DNA of 64,000 bases, from positions 682,001 through 746,000 of the forward strand of contig CATOSB010000008.1 in the NCBI GenBank assembly GCA_951812305.1, read 5' to 3'. The stretch comes from an uncultured Paracoccaceae bacterium (GTDB lineage: Bacteria; Pseudomonadota; Alphaproteobacteria; Rhodobacterales; Rhodobacteraceae). This document shows, one piece after another, positions 24,795 through 33,870 of this stretch. The position numbers and the translations under genes were made by a program. Every line of letters starts with the position of its first letter. Within the stretch, counting starts at the first letter, position 1. The notes beneath the pieces were generated by a model. It had not been told where the DNA came from. It ran no database searches and saw only the letters and a program-made list of their open reading frames with translations.

Positions 24795-26884
24795 CAGCGC
24801 GCCTCCGCCTTGTCCAGTTTATCCTGGGCTGACAGCCACATCGCCTCGGCCCGGTCAATTCCTTCCATCACTTCGGCGTATTTCTTCTGCCAAACTTCGA
24901 TCTCCCCGGAATCACCTTTTTCGTACAGTCCGGGATCGGCGAGTTTTACGCTGAGTTTGTCGCGCATGTCTTCCAGCTTCGACATCCGATCCTCGCACTT
25001 GCGCACCTCGGCGCGCAGTGACAGCAGCTTGTCCCGGCTGACAGGTTTCGGTTTATCCGCCTTTTTGGGCTTCTCCTGTCTATCCTGAGATAACAGCATC
25101 TTGCGGTAATCTTCTAAGGCATCATTATAGGGCTCAACCGTGCCTTTGTTCACCAGCCACAACCTGTCTGCGACATGCTCCAGCAGGTGCATGTCGTGGC
25201 TGACAAGGATAACCGCGCCGGTATAGGTGGTCAGCGCTTCTACCAGACCCTCCCGACTTTCGATGTCCAAATGGTTTGTCGGCTCATCAAGGATCAATAG
25301 ATGCGGTGCGTCCAGCGTGGCCAGCAGCAAGGACAAACGCGCCTTTTGTCCTCCTGAAAGCTTTCGCACTTCGATTTCGGCTTGTTCGGCCATCAACCCG
25401 AACCCCGCCAGCACAGGGCGCAGTTTCGATGGCGTCCATTCGGGCGTTCTCTGTGAAGATGTTGCAGGGGCGTCTCGTTAAGCCGCAGCTCTTCCACCTG
25501 ATGCTGCGCGAAATATCCGACACGCAGCTTTCGCGCGCGCGTCACGCGCCCGCCGAGCACTTCAAGTTTCTCGGCCAACATCTTGGAAAGGGTGGATTTA
25601 CCCTCTCCGTTGCGGCCCAGAAGCGCGATCCGGTCATCCTGGTCAATGCGCAGGTTCAGTTTTTTCAGGACCGGCACACCGTTATACCCGGTGCTTGCGC
25701 TTTCAAGGTTTACAATTGGTGGCGAAAGCTCCTCGGGCTTTGGGAAGGAAAACACGGTTCGCGCCGCCTCTTCCGGCGGTGTGATCATCTGCATCCGTGC
25801 AATCATTTTCAGGCGCGATTGCGCTTGTTTCGCCTTGTCTGCCTTATACCGGAAACGGTCGACATAGGATTGCAGATGCGCGCGGCGGGTTTCCTGTTTC
25901 TTGGCCATCGCTGCCGCTTGCGCCGCACGCTCGGCGCGTTGGCGGGCAAATTGGTCATAGGGCCCCTGATAAAATGTCAGTTTCCGATCGTGCAAATGCA
26001 GGATTGCACCGACCGCGCGGTTCAGCAGGCCGCGATCATGGCTGACAATGATCACTGTATGGGGGTATTTCGACAGATAGCTTTCAAGCCACAGTGCGCC
26101 TTCGAGGTCGAGATAGTTGGTAGGTTCGTCAAGCAGGAGCAGATCAGGTGCGGAAAACAGAACCGATGCCAGCGCCACCCGCATCCGCCAGCCGCCTGAA
26201 AAGGCCGAACAGGGCATGGATTGTTCGTCGTGGGTAAACCCCAATCCGCGCAAAATGGAAGACGCCCGTGCTTCGGCGCTCCAGGCATCGATGTCGGCCA
26301 AACGGGTCTGAATATCGGCGATCCGTGCGGGGTCGTCACTTTCCTCGGAAATCAGGGCCGCGCGTTCGGTATCTGCCGCAAGAACGGTGTTAAGAAGCGA
26401 GACGTCATTTCCCGGTACTTCCTGTGCTACGCCGCCGATCCGTGCGCCTTTGGGAATCGAGATATCGCCAGCCTCAAGTGCCAGTTCCCTCCTGATCAGA
26501 CGAAAAAGCGTTGTCTTATACCAACGGCTTGATCAATTGACCGTTGCCCATTCTCTGGTCGTTATTGAGGTTATGCGCTGCGGGTCATTTTCGAAGAAGT
26601 TCCAGGCGTCTGCGCATTTGTCGAGGATCTGCTCGTAGGTATCGAACACGGTGATGGCCAGCTTGTTGGAGCGCAGATAGGCCCAGACATTTTCCATCGG
26701 GTTGAGTTCGGGCGCATAGGGGGGCAGCTTCAGGAGCGTTATGTTGTCTGGCACCAAGAGCCCCTTGGCTCCGTGCCACCCCGCGCCATCTGTGACCAGG
26801 AGCGCATGAGAACCGGGTGCGATTGTTTTTGAGACCTCGTCGAGATGCAGGCCCATCGCCTCTGTGTTAACATAATACCAAGGG

Positions 26885-27972
26885 TTATTCAATCTGACCG
26901 ACTTTCGCCCAGTTGCGGCTTGCGATGGATGTGATGGTTTGCGGTCTTGCGATGAGGTTGTTCCAGGCCTCGCACCCCGCGTCGAGAATCGCGTCATATG
27001 TGTCGAACGTCCGGTTTGCGAGCCATGTCTGGCGGAGATATTGCCAAATGTTTTCGGTTGGATTCAGCTCTGGTGATTTGGGCGGCAGAAACATGAGCGA
27101 CAGGTTTTGCGGGATTTCCAGAGCGGATGTCGTGTGCCAGCCGGCTTGGTCCATGAGGATGACGGCGTGGGCGCCATCGGAGACAATTTTGCTGATTTCT
27201 TCCAGGTGGCGCTGCATCGCATAGGTGTCGGCTGCTGGCATCATGATCGCCGCGCCGGTGCCGCGTTCGGGGCAGATGGCGCCAAAAAGATACGCATTTT
27301 GGTAACGCTGATCGGCGGGCTGGCGGGGCCGTGTGCCCTTGCGTGCCCACTGGCGGACGCGGGTGTTCTTCTGACCGAGACGCATCTCGTCCTGGAACCA
27401 GATTTCGACGGGTTTGTCCGGCGGCACCCCCTGAAGCGTCTCCTTCAGATTGTCGCCGAAGTTTTTTTGAAATCCTCAATGACCTGCACGTCCTGCCCCG
27501 GGTGCTGAGGGCGTGCGCTGATGTGGGAAAAGCCCAGATTGTGCAGAATCTGCCCCACATGGCGCTCGTGATAGTCGACGCCAAAACGCGCCTTGATCAC
27601 ATTCTTCAAATCGACCCGCCGCCAGCGGACGACACCGTCCTTTTCAGGATCAGGACCGGTCTCGACAAGAGCCGCCAGTTCATCCAGTTGCGCATTGTCA
27701 AGGCGGGATCGCGAGCCTCCTCGCTGCCGATCCAGCAGCCCCGCTGGACCATCAGCGTTGAAACGGAGCACCCAGTCCCTGAGCGTTTGCCGGTCCATCC
27801 CGCCAATGCGGGCCGCAGCCCCACGCGACATGCCATCGGCGATAGCGGCAAGCGACAAAAGCCGTCGGCTCTGCCGGGCATCAGAACTCTCTGCGGCAAG
27901 CTTGCGCAGATCATTGGCGGTAAAATCGGCTCGCATCGGTATCCTGGCTGGCATCGGTATCCTGGCTGGCAT
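26885..27972 (-). CDS. IS630-B transposase in two frames joined by a probable -1 frameshift
   Basis: The first frame starts at ATG 27972, eight bases after AAGGAG, and encodes the DNA-binding half (ADFTANDLRKLAAES ... GMDRQTLRDWVLRFNADGPAGL) up to a stop at 27445. The second frame encodes the DDE half: EIWFQDEMRLGQ, VILMDQAGWH and LPPKSPELNPTENIWQYL, ending at 26885. The frames overlap at TTC-A7-CTTC (27462-27468), and stepping back one base there reads FKKNFGDNLKET, exactly as in the single-frame relatives. Programmed -1 frameshifting on seven adenines is the simplest reading; a deletion of one A is the alternative. Confidence 0.85.
27462..27468 (-). other. A7 slippery site in the IS630-B transposase
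   Basis: Seven adenines on the coding strand within TTC-AAA-AAA-ACT. A slip of one base back changes the reading from KKTSATI-stop to KKNFGDNL and joins the two halves of the transposase. The same arrangement occurs in IS630-C at 54709-54715. Confidence 0.65.
27937..27972 (-). repeat. 18-bp tandem duplication at the start of the IS630-B transposase
   Basis: Two adjacent copies of an 18-base unit (27937-27954 and 27955-27972), coding MPARIP twice, each with its own ATG, followed by a third ATG (MRADF). The repeat gives three possible in-frame starts. Confidence 0.9.
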
Positions 27973-29126
27973 CGGTGGTCTCCTTTGCCAATCTTGAATC
28001 ACCTCAGCACCTCAGGCGGTACCCAAAATCCATAGCTGAGTCATTTTGAAGCACCCTTGGTATAAGGCAGGATCAGCCCAGCTGCGGCACCACGTGCCGG
28101 ACAGGCAGCGCCAAATACGTAGCTCCATTTGTAGCGGGTATCCCGGGGCGCACGTGGGCGGGTTCCCCGCTTCGCCCAGACACGGGTGAGTGTTCCCTGC
28201 TGGCCCACCCGTGCTTCGTCCTGGAACCATATTTCCAGTGGCTTTCCTTTCGCCCGTTCAGTCAAAATGTCGGCTACGATGCTGGCAAAGTTTTTTTTAA
28301 ATGCAGTCTGTGCCACTGGGTCGGCGTTGGGATGTTCGGGGCGGACCGACAGCCTGCGAAAGCCCAGTTGAACCAAATAACTACCTACTGTGCGTTCGTG
28401 GAGCTTGATCTCGAACTCCGCCTCAATGCGCCGGGCAAGATCGGCGCGACGCCAGCGAACCACACCATCGCGGGCCGGATCAGGGCCAGCCTCCACCCAG
28501 ACCGCAAGCTGCGCTATCTGCTCCGGCGACAATCGAGGTTTCGCGCCGCCACCCCCACGATCTGACAGCCCGTCAGGACCTTCGACATTGTATCGATGGA
28601 CCCAGTCTCGAAGGGTTTGGCGATCCATCCCGCAACTCTGGGCAGCAACCTTGCGCGACGACCCTTCAAGCACCAGAGCAATCGCCAAAAGCCGACGTGC
28701 TACTTTGCCGTTCGACGCGCGACCGGCTAAAGCGCGCAACTCGTGCACCGTGAAATCATCGCGCAAAACCGGAACCGCGGCACCCATATCTCCCTCCCTC
28801 TCTGGACAGAAACAGTGAGTCACATACCGAACAATTTGGGAATCCAAAAAGCGAGTCAAATCATCCCGCCGTTGGTATTACCGGTTCCGTTGCGCCCGAC
28901 AAGGCCAACTTTGTGACCAACGGGGATTACGGCGCTTGCACCCTCGATCAGAGGGCGGCCATCCATCGAAAAGGTGATGTTCTCTATGCGCAACATGGGC
29001 GCGGTGTGCCGGATTGGGTAAACGCGGTCAATCGCCGCTTTTCACCGCAGATTGGCCGTGCTAGGGCGCGCGCAGATTTTGACGGGCGAACCACAGGTAC
29101 GCCCAGCACACATGAGGACAATCGAG

Positions 29127-29549
29127 ATGGCCACTGAACGCACGCTTTCCATCATCAAACCGGATGCAACCAAGCGCAACCTGACGGGCAAGATCAATGC
29201 CAAGTTCGAGGATGCGGGCCTGCGCATTGTGGCGCAGAAACGCATTCACCTGTCCAAGGCGCAGGCGGGTGTGTTTTATGCGGTTCATGAGGAGCGTCCG
29301 TTTTACGACGAGCTGTGTGAGTTTATGGCGTCAGAGCCGGTCGTCGTTCAGGTACTTGAAGGCGAAGGCGCGATTGCCAAGAACCGCGAAGTCATGGGGG
29401 CAACCAACCCTGCCGATGCAGCGCCGGGCACGATCCGGGCGGAATTCGCCGAGTCGGTCGGTGAAAACTCGGTCCACGGCTCGGATGCGCCGGAAACGGC
29501 GGCCGTTGAGATCGCTTACTTCTTTTCCGGTCTGGAATTGGTCGGGTAG
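29127..29549 (+). CDS. ndk: nucleoside-diphosphate kinase
   Basis: 140 aa from ATG 29127, the standard length. It opens [22 protein letters not shown] and carries the active-site phosphohistidine in [12 protein letters not shown] near residue 115, along with [17 protein letters not shown]. It moves the terminal phosphate of ATP onto other nucleoside diphosphates in the cytoplasm. It is divergent from the ABC-F gene and convergent with the opp operon, with a strong hairpin at its end. It is the only full-length household gene between the IS-rich block and the opp operon. Confidence 0.97.
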   Translation: MATERTLSIIKPDATKRNLTGKINAKFEDAGLRIVAQKRIHLSKAQAGVFYAVHEERPFYDELCEFMASEPVVVQVLEGEGAIAKNREVMGATNPADAAPGTIRAEFAESVGENSVHGSDAPETAAVEIAYFFSGLELVG

Positions 29550-29554
29550 ATCTT

Positions 29555-29636
29555 TCGAATTTCCATTCTGAAAATCCGACTGTCTGGAGGGGGCGCTGCC
29601 CCCTCCAGACCTCCCCCGGAGTATTTTAAACAGGGT
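29555..29636. repeat. composite hairpin repeat, copy 1 (also likely bidirectional terminator)
   Basis: A perfect stem of 13 pairs, GTCTGGAGGGGGC (29582-29594) with loop GCT and its complement (29598-29610), lies between the convergent ndk and oppF genes. It is preceded by a weak TTTC/GAAA stem and followed by CCCCCGGAGTATTT and GATGAA. The same order of parts recurs at 32659-32731 and, inverted, at 55440-55520. Confidence 0.75.
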
Positions 29637-29656
29637 GATGAACGGCAGAGCCGGCT

Positions 29657-30505
29657 TCACGCGGTCGGGTCGTAGACCTTCGCGCGGTGCCGATCGTCGG
29701 GGTCGAGCGAGGGGATCGCGGAGAGCAGTGTTTTTGTGTAGTCGTGCTGCGGGTTGGCGAACAGCGCGCGGGTGTCGTTCTGTTCAAGGAGCTTCCCGTG
29801 ATACATAACGGCCACGAAGTCGCAAACATGCGCGACGACAAAGAGATCGTGGCTGATGAACAGGAACGTCAGGTCAAGGTCGGCCTGTAATTGTTTGAGA
29901 AGATTGAGGATATCGGCCTGAATTGAGACATCAAGCGCAGCCACCGCTTCATCGGCCACCACGAATTTTGGCCCCGTTACGAGCGCGCGGGCGATGGAGA
30001 TGCGCTGTCGCTGCCCCCCCGAAAAGGCGTGCGGGAAGCGGCGAAGATGTTCGAGGTTCAGCCTGCATTTGGCGGCAATTTCGCGGACGCGTTCGTCAGT
30101 CTCTGCGCGGTTCTTGGTAAGGCCCATCACTTCCAGCGGTTCGGCGATGATGTCACGCACCGTCATGCGGGGTGAAAGCGCGGCGTAAGGGTCCTGGAAG
30201 ATCAGCTGCGCGCGCTTGCGATAGTCCTTGAGCGCCGCACCTTCCAGCGTTCCAACGTCATAGTCGACCTCGCCGTCGTTGTAACGCACTGTGCCGGAGG
30301 TAATCGGTGCCGCGCGCAGGATGGCGCGACCCAGTGTGGTCTTACCGGACCCACTTTCGCCAACCAACCCGACAAAGGCGCCTTTGGGGATCGTCAGCGA
30401 GACTTCGTCCACGGCCTTCAGAACCGGCACATCGCCCAATATACGCCGCCCGAGCGGGTAATGCGTGGACATATTGTCTACGGTGATAAGGGCCGGGGCG
30501 CTCAT
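29657..30505 (-). CDS. oppF: oligopeptide/dipeptide ABC transporter ATP-binding protein (OppF type)
   Basis: 282 aa. Walker A is GLVGESGSGKTTLGRAI near residue 50, the signature FSGGQRQRISIARAL, and Walker B with D-loop reads VVADEAVAALDVS, where the usual DEPVSALD has become DEAVAALD. It energises import of peptides or similar solutes. It is the last gene of an operon that begins with the receptor at 35910; its start overlaps the oppD stop by four bases. It lacks the C-terminal oligopeptide extension seen in longer OppF proteins. Confidence 0.92.
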   Translation of the reverse strand: MSAPALITVDNMSTHYPLGRRILGDVPVLKAVDEVSLTIPKGAFVGLVGESGSGKTTLGRAILRAAPITSGTVRYNDGEVDYDVGTLEGAALKDYRKRAQLIFQDPYAALSPRMTVRDIIAEPLEVMGLTKNRAETDERVREIAAKCRLNLEHLRRFPHAFSGGQRQRISIARALVTGPKFVVADEAVAALDVSIQADILNLLKQLQADLDLTFLFISHDLFVVAHVCDFVAVMYHGKLLEQNDTRALFANPQHDYTKTLLSAIPSLDPDDRHRAKVYDPTA

Positions 30506-31503
30506 GCGGCGGCCTCTGCCTTTGCAGCAAAATGGCAGGCGGCGACGTGGCCGGGTTCAACCTCGACCTTTTGTGGCACAGTGGTCCTGCACAGCCCCGC
30601 ATCGGCGCGGTCGCAACGGGTGTGAAAAACGCATCCCGGGGGCCGTTCCAGCGGCGAGGGGATGTCGCCCGGAACCGGGGTCAGCGGCGCATCCAGATCG
30701 TCGAGTTTCGGCAACGCGTTGATCAGGCCTTGGGTATAGGGATGCGCCGGGTTGCGGATCACTTCCCGCACCGGCCCCGATTCCATGATCCGGCCCAGAT
30801 ACATCACCGCCACGCGGTCGGCGGTTTGCGCGATCACGCCGAGGTCGTGGGTGATAAACAGGATGCCCATGCCGAATTCGGCCACCAGATCCTTCATCAG
30901 ATCGATGACTTGCGCCTGAATGGTCACGTCAAGCGCAGTCGTCGGTTCATCGGCGATCAGAAGCCTTGGATTGGTCGAAAGGGCCATCGCGATCATCGCC
31001 CGCTGACGCATCCCGCCGGACAATTCAAAGGCAAACTGGTCAAACCGGCTGGCCGGTTCCTTGATGCCGACCTTGTCGAGCATGTCGATGGAATGCTCTT
31101 TTGCTTCTTGTTTCGTCATGTGGGAATGCAGCTGAAGCTGTTCCACCATCTGCTTGCCGATGGTGATCGCGGGCGCGAAGCTCGCCATCGGTTCCTGAAA
31201 GATCATCGAAACTGCGCCGCCGCGGATGATGCCCATATCGCGCTCGCGTTTGAGGCCAAGGATATCGAGCGGCGGCTGATCGGGCAGGTTAAGCGTGATC
31301 CGCGACGCCGGGTCATAGACTGTGTTGCCGGCATTGAGCTGCATCAGCGCCTTGGCTGTCACCGATTTCCCCGACCCGCTTTCACCAACGAGGCCCAGCA
31401 CTTCGCCGGGTGCGATGTCAAAGGACACATCTTCGACCGCCGTGATCAGGCCTTCATCGGTTTTGAACCGGATTGTCAGATCGGTGACGGAGATGAGGCT
31501 CAT
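30502..31503 (-). CDS. oppD: oligopeptide/dipeptide ABC transporter ATP-binding protein (OppD type)
   Basis: 333 aa from ATG 31503; a longer frame upstream belongs to the end of oppC. Walker A GLVGESGSGKSVTAKAL, signature LSGGMRQRAMIAMAL, Walker B LLIADEPTTALDVT. The C-terminal extension has the oligo/dipeptide motif with cysteines in GCVFHTRCDRADAGLC, typical of OppD/DppD. Starts and stops overlap with oppC (ATGA) and oppF. It forms the ATPase heterodimer with the oppF product on the inner membrane. Confidence 0.93.
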   Translation of the reverse strand: MSLISVTDLTIRFKTDEGLITAVEDVSFDIAPGEVLGLVGESGSGKSVTAKALMQLNAGNTVYDPASRITLNLPDQPPLDILGLKRERDMGIIRGGAVSMIFQEPMASFAPAITIGKQMVEQLQLHSHMTKQEAKEHSIDMLDKVGIKEPASRFDQFAFELSGGMRQRAMIAMALSTNPRLLIADEPTTALDVTIQAQVIDLMKDLVAEFGMGILFITHDLGVIAQTADRVAVMYLGRIMESGPVREVIRNPAHPYTQGLINALPKLDDLDAPLTPVPGDIPSPLERPPGCVFHTRCDRADAGLCRTTVPQKVEVEPGHVAACHFAAKAEAAA

Positions 31504-32636
31504 TTCTTGTGGCCCCCATAGGGGTCTGCGGCATCGCGCAGACCATCGCCGACGAAGACGAAGGCCATCACAAGCGCAATGAAGAAGAAGACGGGGATGA
31601 AATACCATTGATAGTTCAGAAGGACGTCTGCCGAAGTGGTGTTCTGCAGCAGAACGCCGAGGGAATTGACGGGGTCTTTCAGGCCGAGGCCGATGAAGGA
31701 AAGCGCGGTTTCGCTGAGCACCATGTAGGGGAAAGAGATCACCAAATCGACGATGATATAGCTGGTGAAACTCGGCAGAAGGTGCTTGCGGATGATGTGC
31801 CCCGGACCCGCACCGCAAAGCTGCGCCGCCAGCACATATTCCTGTGTCCGTTCGGTCAGCAGGTGGGTTCGCACACGGCGGGCCAGTGTGGGCCAGTTGA
31901 TCAGGCCGATGATGATCGCAATGTAGAAGAACCGGGCCTCTGCGCTGATCTCGGGCGGAAGAAAGGCGGCGATGGCCATGAAAAGCGGTATGATCGGCAC
32001 GGTGCGGATCGCGTCGGTGATCATCTGGATCACCCCGTCGATCCAGCCACCGTAAAAGCCGGCGACCCCTCCTATGATCAGCGCCAGCACGAAAGAGATA
32101 AACACCCCGAGCGTGCCGACGGCGAGCGATGTGTAAATCGCGTGCAATGTGCGGCTGAAGATGTTCTTGCCGGTGTCATCGGTGCCGAAGATATGGATGA
32201 ACCCCTTGTCGACGCCGAACAGGTGGATGCTGCCCTTGAGTCCGAACAGGCGATAGTCGTCGCCGCGCACGAACCATTGCAAATACCGGCGGTCGTCTGT
32301 GTCGATCTTCGTCACCCAGCGGAAATTGGTCGCCAGCGAGCGTTCGCGCGTGACGCCATGGATGAAGGGGCGCAGGGAGCAGCCATTGTCGTCGCAAAAC
32401 TGCGGAATCTGGGGCGCGCCGTTGGTGTAATCCTTGTCGCGGCCCTTGATCGTTGGGTCATAGGGCGACAGGAAGGGTGCGAAAACTCCCATCAGGATCA
32501 GCGTGACCAACACAATGGCGGCGACCAGCGCGGCGCGTTGTTTCTTGAACCGTGCCCAGATCAACTGGCGTTGGCTGGCTGTGAAATAGGCCTCTTTTCT
32601 TTTCTGTTCGATGCCTGCGGCAGTCTGGTCAGTCAT
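31500..32636 (-). CDS. oppC: oligopeptide ABC transporter permease (OppC type) with a large periplasmic insert
   Basis: 378 aa. The first helix (about residues 33-55) is followed by a soluble insert of roughly 110 residues containing two cysteines (QFCDDNGCSL) before the transport core. The core carries an EAA-like loop (TQEYVLAAQLCGAGPGHIIRKHLLP). Ordinary OppC proteins are near 300 aa; the insert is a feature of the YejE-like and related subgroups that pair with very large receptors, as here. It lies between oppB and oppD, with the composite hairpin repeat separating it from oppB. Confidence 0.9.
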   Translation of the reverse strand: MTDQTAAGIEQKRKEAYFTASQRQLIWARFKKQRAALVAAIVLVTLILMGVFAPFLSPYDPTIKGRDKDYTNGAPQIPQFCDDNGCSLRPFIHGVTRERSLATNFRWVTKIDTDDRRYLQWFVRGDDYRLFGLKGSIHLFGVDKGFIHIFGTDDTGKNIFSRTLHAIYTSLAVGTLGVFISFVLALIIGGVAGFYGGWIDGVIQMITDAIRTVPIIPLFMAIAAFLPPEISAEARFFYIAIIIGLINWPTLARRVRTHLLTERTQEYVLAAQLCGAGPGHIIRKHLLPSFTSYIIVDLVISFPYMVLSETALSFIGLGLKDPVNSLGVLLQNTTSADVLLNYQWYFIPVFFFIALVMAFVFVGDGLRDAADPYGGHKK

Positions 32637-32658
32637 CGCGAGGCCCCTTTGGTTTCGA

Positions 32659-32731
32659 ATTTCGGCAAAGCCGAAATCCGATCAACTGGGGCTCTGCCCC
32701 CAGACCCCCGAAGTATTTGTGGCCAGATGAA
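32659..32731. repeat. composite hairpin repeat, copy 2
   Basis: Two stems in a row: ATTTCGGC-AAA-GCCGAAAT (32659-32677, perfect) and CTGGGGC-TCT-GCCCCCAG (32686-32703, one bulged C), then ACCCCCGAAGTATTT and GGCCAGATGAA (32721-32731). It sits in the oppB-oppC gap of about 115 bases. Its parts and order match the copies at 29555-29636 and 55440-55520, with changed bases that keep both stems paired. Confidence 0.8.
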
Positions 32732-32752
32732 TGAAGGAGAAAATTCATTGCC

Positions 32753-33763
32753 TCAGCCTCCCACCACGGATTTACGGATGCGCGGGTCGATGAGCGCCAA
32801 AAGGATGTCGGTGAAGAAGTTCACCGCGACAATGGTGGCGGTCAGAAGGAAAATAATGGCGCCAGCGAGTTGCTGGTCATTGGATTGGGCGAGGGCGCCG
32901 AGGAGAAGGGCGCCAGCCTCGGTGAGGGTGAGGATCAGCGCCACGATCGGGAGCTCGTTGAAGATGCGATTCAGATCGAAGCCCAATGAATTAACGATCG
33001 GGCCAAGGGCATGGCGCGCCGGGTAGCGCCAAAGGAGGCGGCGGCCATAAAGGCCGCGGGCGCGGGCGGCGGTGACGTAAAGCTTGGATTGCTCATCCAG
33101 CATAAGTGCCCGCACGGTTTGCAGTGCAAATGCGGTGGCCGACCAGCCGAGCACAAAGACAGGCAACCAGGCGCGTCCCAGGAAGTCACGCAGTTTGGCC
33201 CATGACCATTCTGCGTCGCGGTATTCGTTGCTGAACAGTCCGGTAAGTGAATCCCCCCAGACCACCGTCGAAACCAACATGATCATCAGCGCCAAAAGGA
33301 AGTTGGGCATGGCGAGGCCGAGATAGCTGACGAATTTCAGCGAATTGTTCAGAACGGCGGATTCCGACGACGCCGCGATGATGCCCACGGGTATGGCGAT
33401 GAGATAGGCGAGTAAGAGCGCCGTCAGGCAGATGCCAAGCGAAATCAGAAACTTGTCGCCCAGAAGCGAATTGATGTTGAGACGCAGGATACAACTGTCT
33501 CCAAACTCGCCCTTGAACATCACGTTGCCGACCCAGGATCCCCAACGCACGATAAACGGCCGGTCGAGCCCAAGGCGGCGTTCTTCGGCCTCGATATCCT
33601 CGACCGTGATGCCGGAGCCTTGTGTGTTCTTGAAGGCCAGATAGCGTTCCGCGCATGTGCCGGGCACGAGTTCCATCAATGTGAAGACGATCAGCGAGAC
33701 CAGCAATAGCGTGAACACGGCCATCGCCGCGCGCAATGTCGCAAATTGCAGAAATTGCAGCAT
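32753..33763 (-). CDS. oppB: oligopeptide ABC transporter permease (OppB type)
   Basis: 336 aa with about six membrane helices. It has the OppB/DppB pattern: an N-terminal helix FTLLLVSLIVFTLMELVPGT, the loop EERRLGLDRPFIVRWGSWV, and the EAA region LYVTAARARGLYGRRLLWRYPARHALGPIV. It pairs with the oppC product to form the channel. The operon order on the minus strand is receptor, oppB, oppC, oppD, oppF. Confidence 0.93.
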   Translation of the reverse strand: MLQFLQFATLRAAMAVFTLLLVSLIVFTLMELVPGTCAERYLAFKNTQGSGITVEDIEAEERRLGLDRPFIVRWGSWVGNVMFKGEFGDSCILRLNINSLLGDKFLISLGICLTALLLAYLIAIPVGIIAASSESAVLNNSLKFVSYLGLAMPNFLLALMIMLVSTVVWGDSLTGLFSNEYRDAEWSWAKLRDFLGRAWLPVFVLGWSATAFALQTVRALMLDEQSKLYVTAARARGLYGRRLLWRYPARHALGPIVNSLGFDLNRIFNELPIVALILTLTEAGALLLGALAQSNDQQLAGAIIFLLTATIVAVNFFTDILLALIDPRIRKSVVGG

Positions 33764-33870
33764 CTTCCCCCGTTGGTCCTTTGATCCGAATGGAAGGGCA
33801 GGTACCGGCCATCGTCAAGAGAAATCCGGGCGGATTCACCGCCCGGACCGGTTTTCGACCTCTCAGCCGC

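Larger units (their letters stand above)
26875..28062 (-). mobile_element. IS630-family insertion sequence B, nested inside IS630-A (about 1188 bp)
   Basis: Flanked by a duplicated TA (26873-26874 and 28063-28064) within the transposase gene of IS630-A. The ends share TACCAAGGGT (26876-26885 and the complement of 28052-28061), then TTCAA after two mismatches. Its transposase is encoded in two overlapping frames. It belongs to a different branch from IS630-A, judging by protein divergence, and arrived later. Confidence 0.9.
26533..28787 (-). pseudogene. IS630-A transposase, split by IS630-B
   Basis: The N-terminal part (from ATG 28787, MGAAVPVLRDDFTVHELRALAG) has the helix-turn-helix region and the first catalytic Asp (EIWFQDEARVG). 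It breaks after GLILPY. The C-terminal part resumes at 26872 with VNTEAMGLHL, then LLVTDGAGWH (second Asp) and LPPYAPELNPMENVW with the third acidic residue, stopping at 26533. Removing 26873-28062 restores one frame of 354 aa. At the KKN position this gene has eight adenines and stays in one frame, unlike the other two IS630 genes here. Confidence 0.9.
26519..28878 (-). mobile_element. IS630-family insertion sequence A, itself interrupted by IS630-B
   Basis: Inserted at a TA inside the Walker A codons of the ABC-F gene; the TA is duplicated (26517-26518 and 28879-28880), as expected for IS630. The ends carry TACCAACGGC (26519-26528 and the complement of 28868-28877), with an extra T at the right end. 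With the inner element and its duplicated TA removed it is 1170 bp. It holds one transposase gene, now split. Confidence 0.9.
24794..28994 (-). pseudogene. ABC-F family ATPase (YheS/Uup-like ribosome-associated factor), broken by a frameshift and by nested IS630 elements
   Basis: The N-terminus starts at ATG 28994 (MLRIENITFSMDGRPLIEGAS) and is cut inside Walker A (GRNGTGK) by IS630-A. The frame resumes below 26518 with TTLFRLIRRELALEAGD and runs through the first ATPase domain (FSGGWRMRVAL, LLLDEPTNYLDLEG) and the second Walker A (GRNGEGKSTL). It then shifts near 25442, where one base is missing after HLHRERP. The next frame continues EWTPSKLRPVLAGFGLM, LSGGQKARLSLL and LILDEPTNHLDIES to the stop at 24794. 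ABC-F proteins bind ribosomes and relieve stalled translation or protect against antibiotics. With two independent lesions the gene is surely dead unless the frameshift is a read error. Confidence 0.9.

Noticed and set aside
24794-25414. The second ABC-F fragment as a separate one-domain ATPase gene
   Set aside because: It lacks its own Walker A, has no ribosome site at its first ATG and continues the frame-shifted ABC-F protein exactly.
27937-27972. Start of a CRISPR or larger repeat array
   Set aside because: Only two adjacent 18-base units without spacers, inside a transposase coding sequence.
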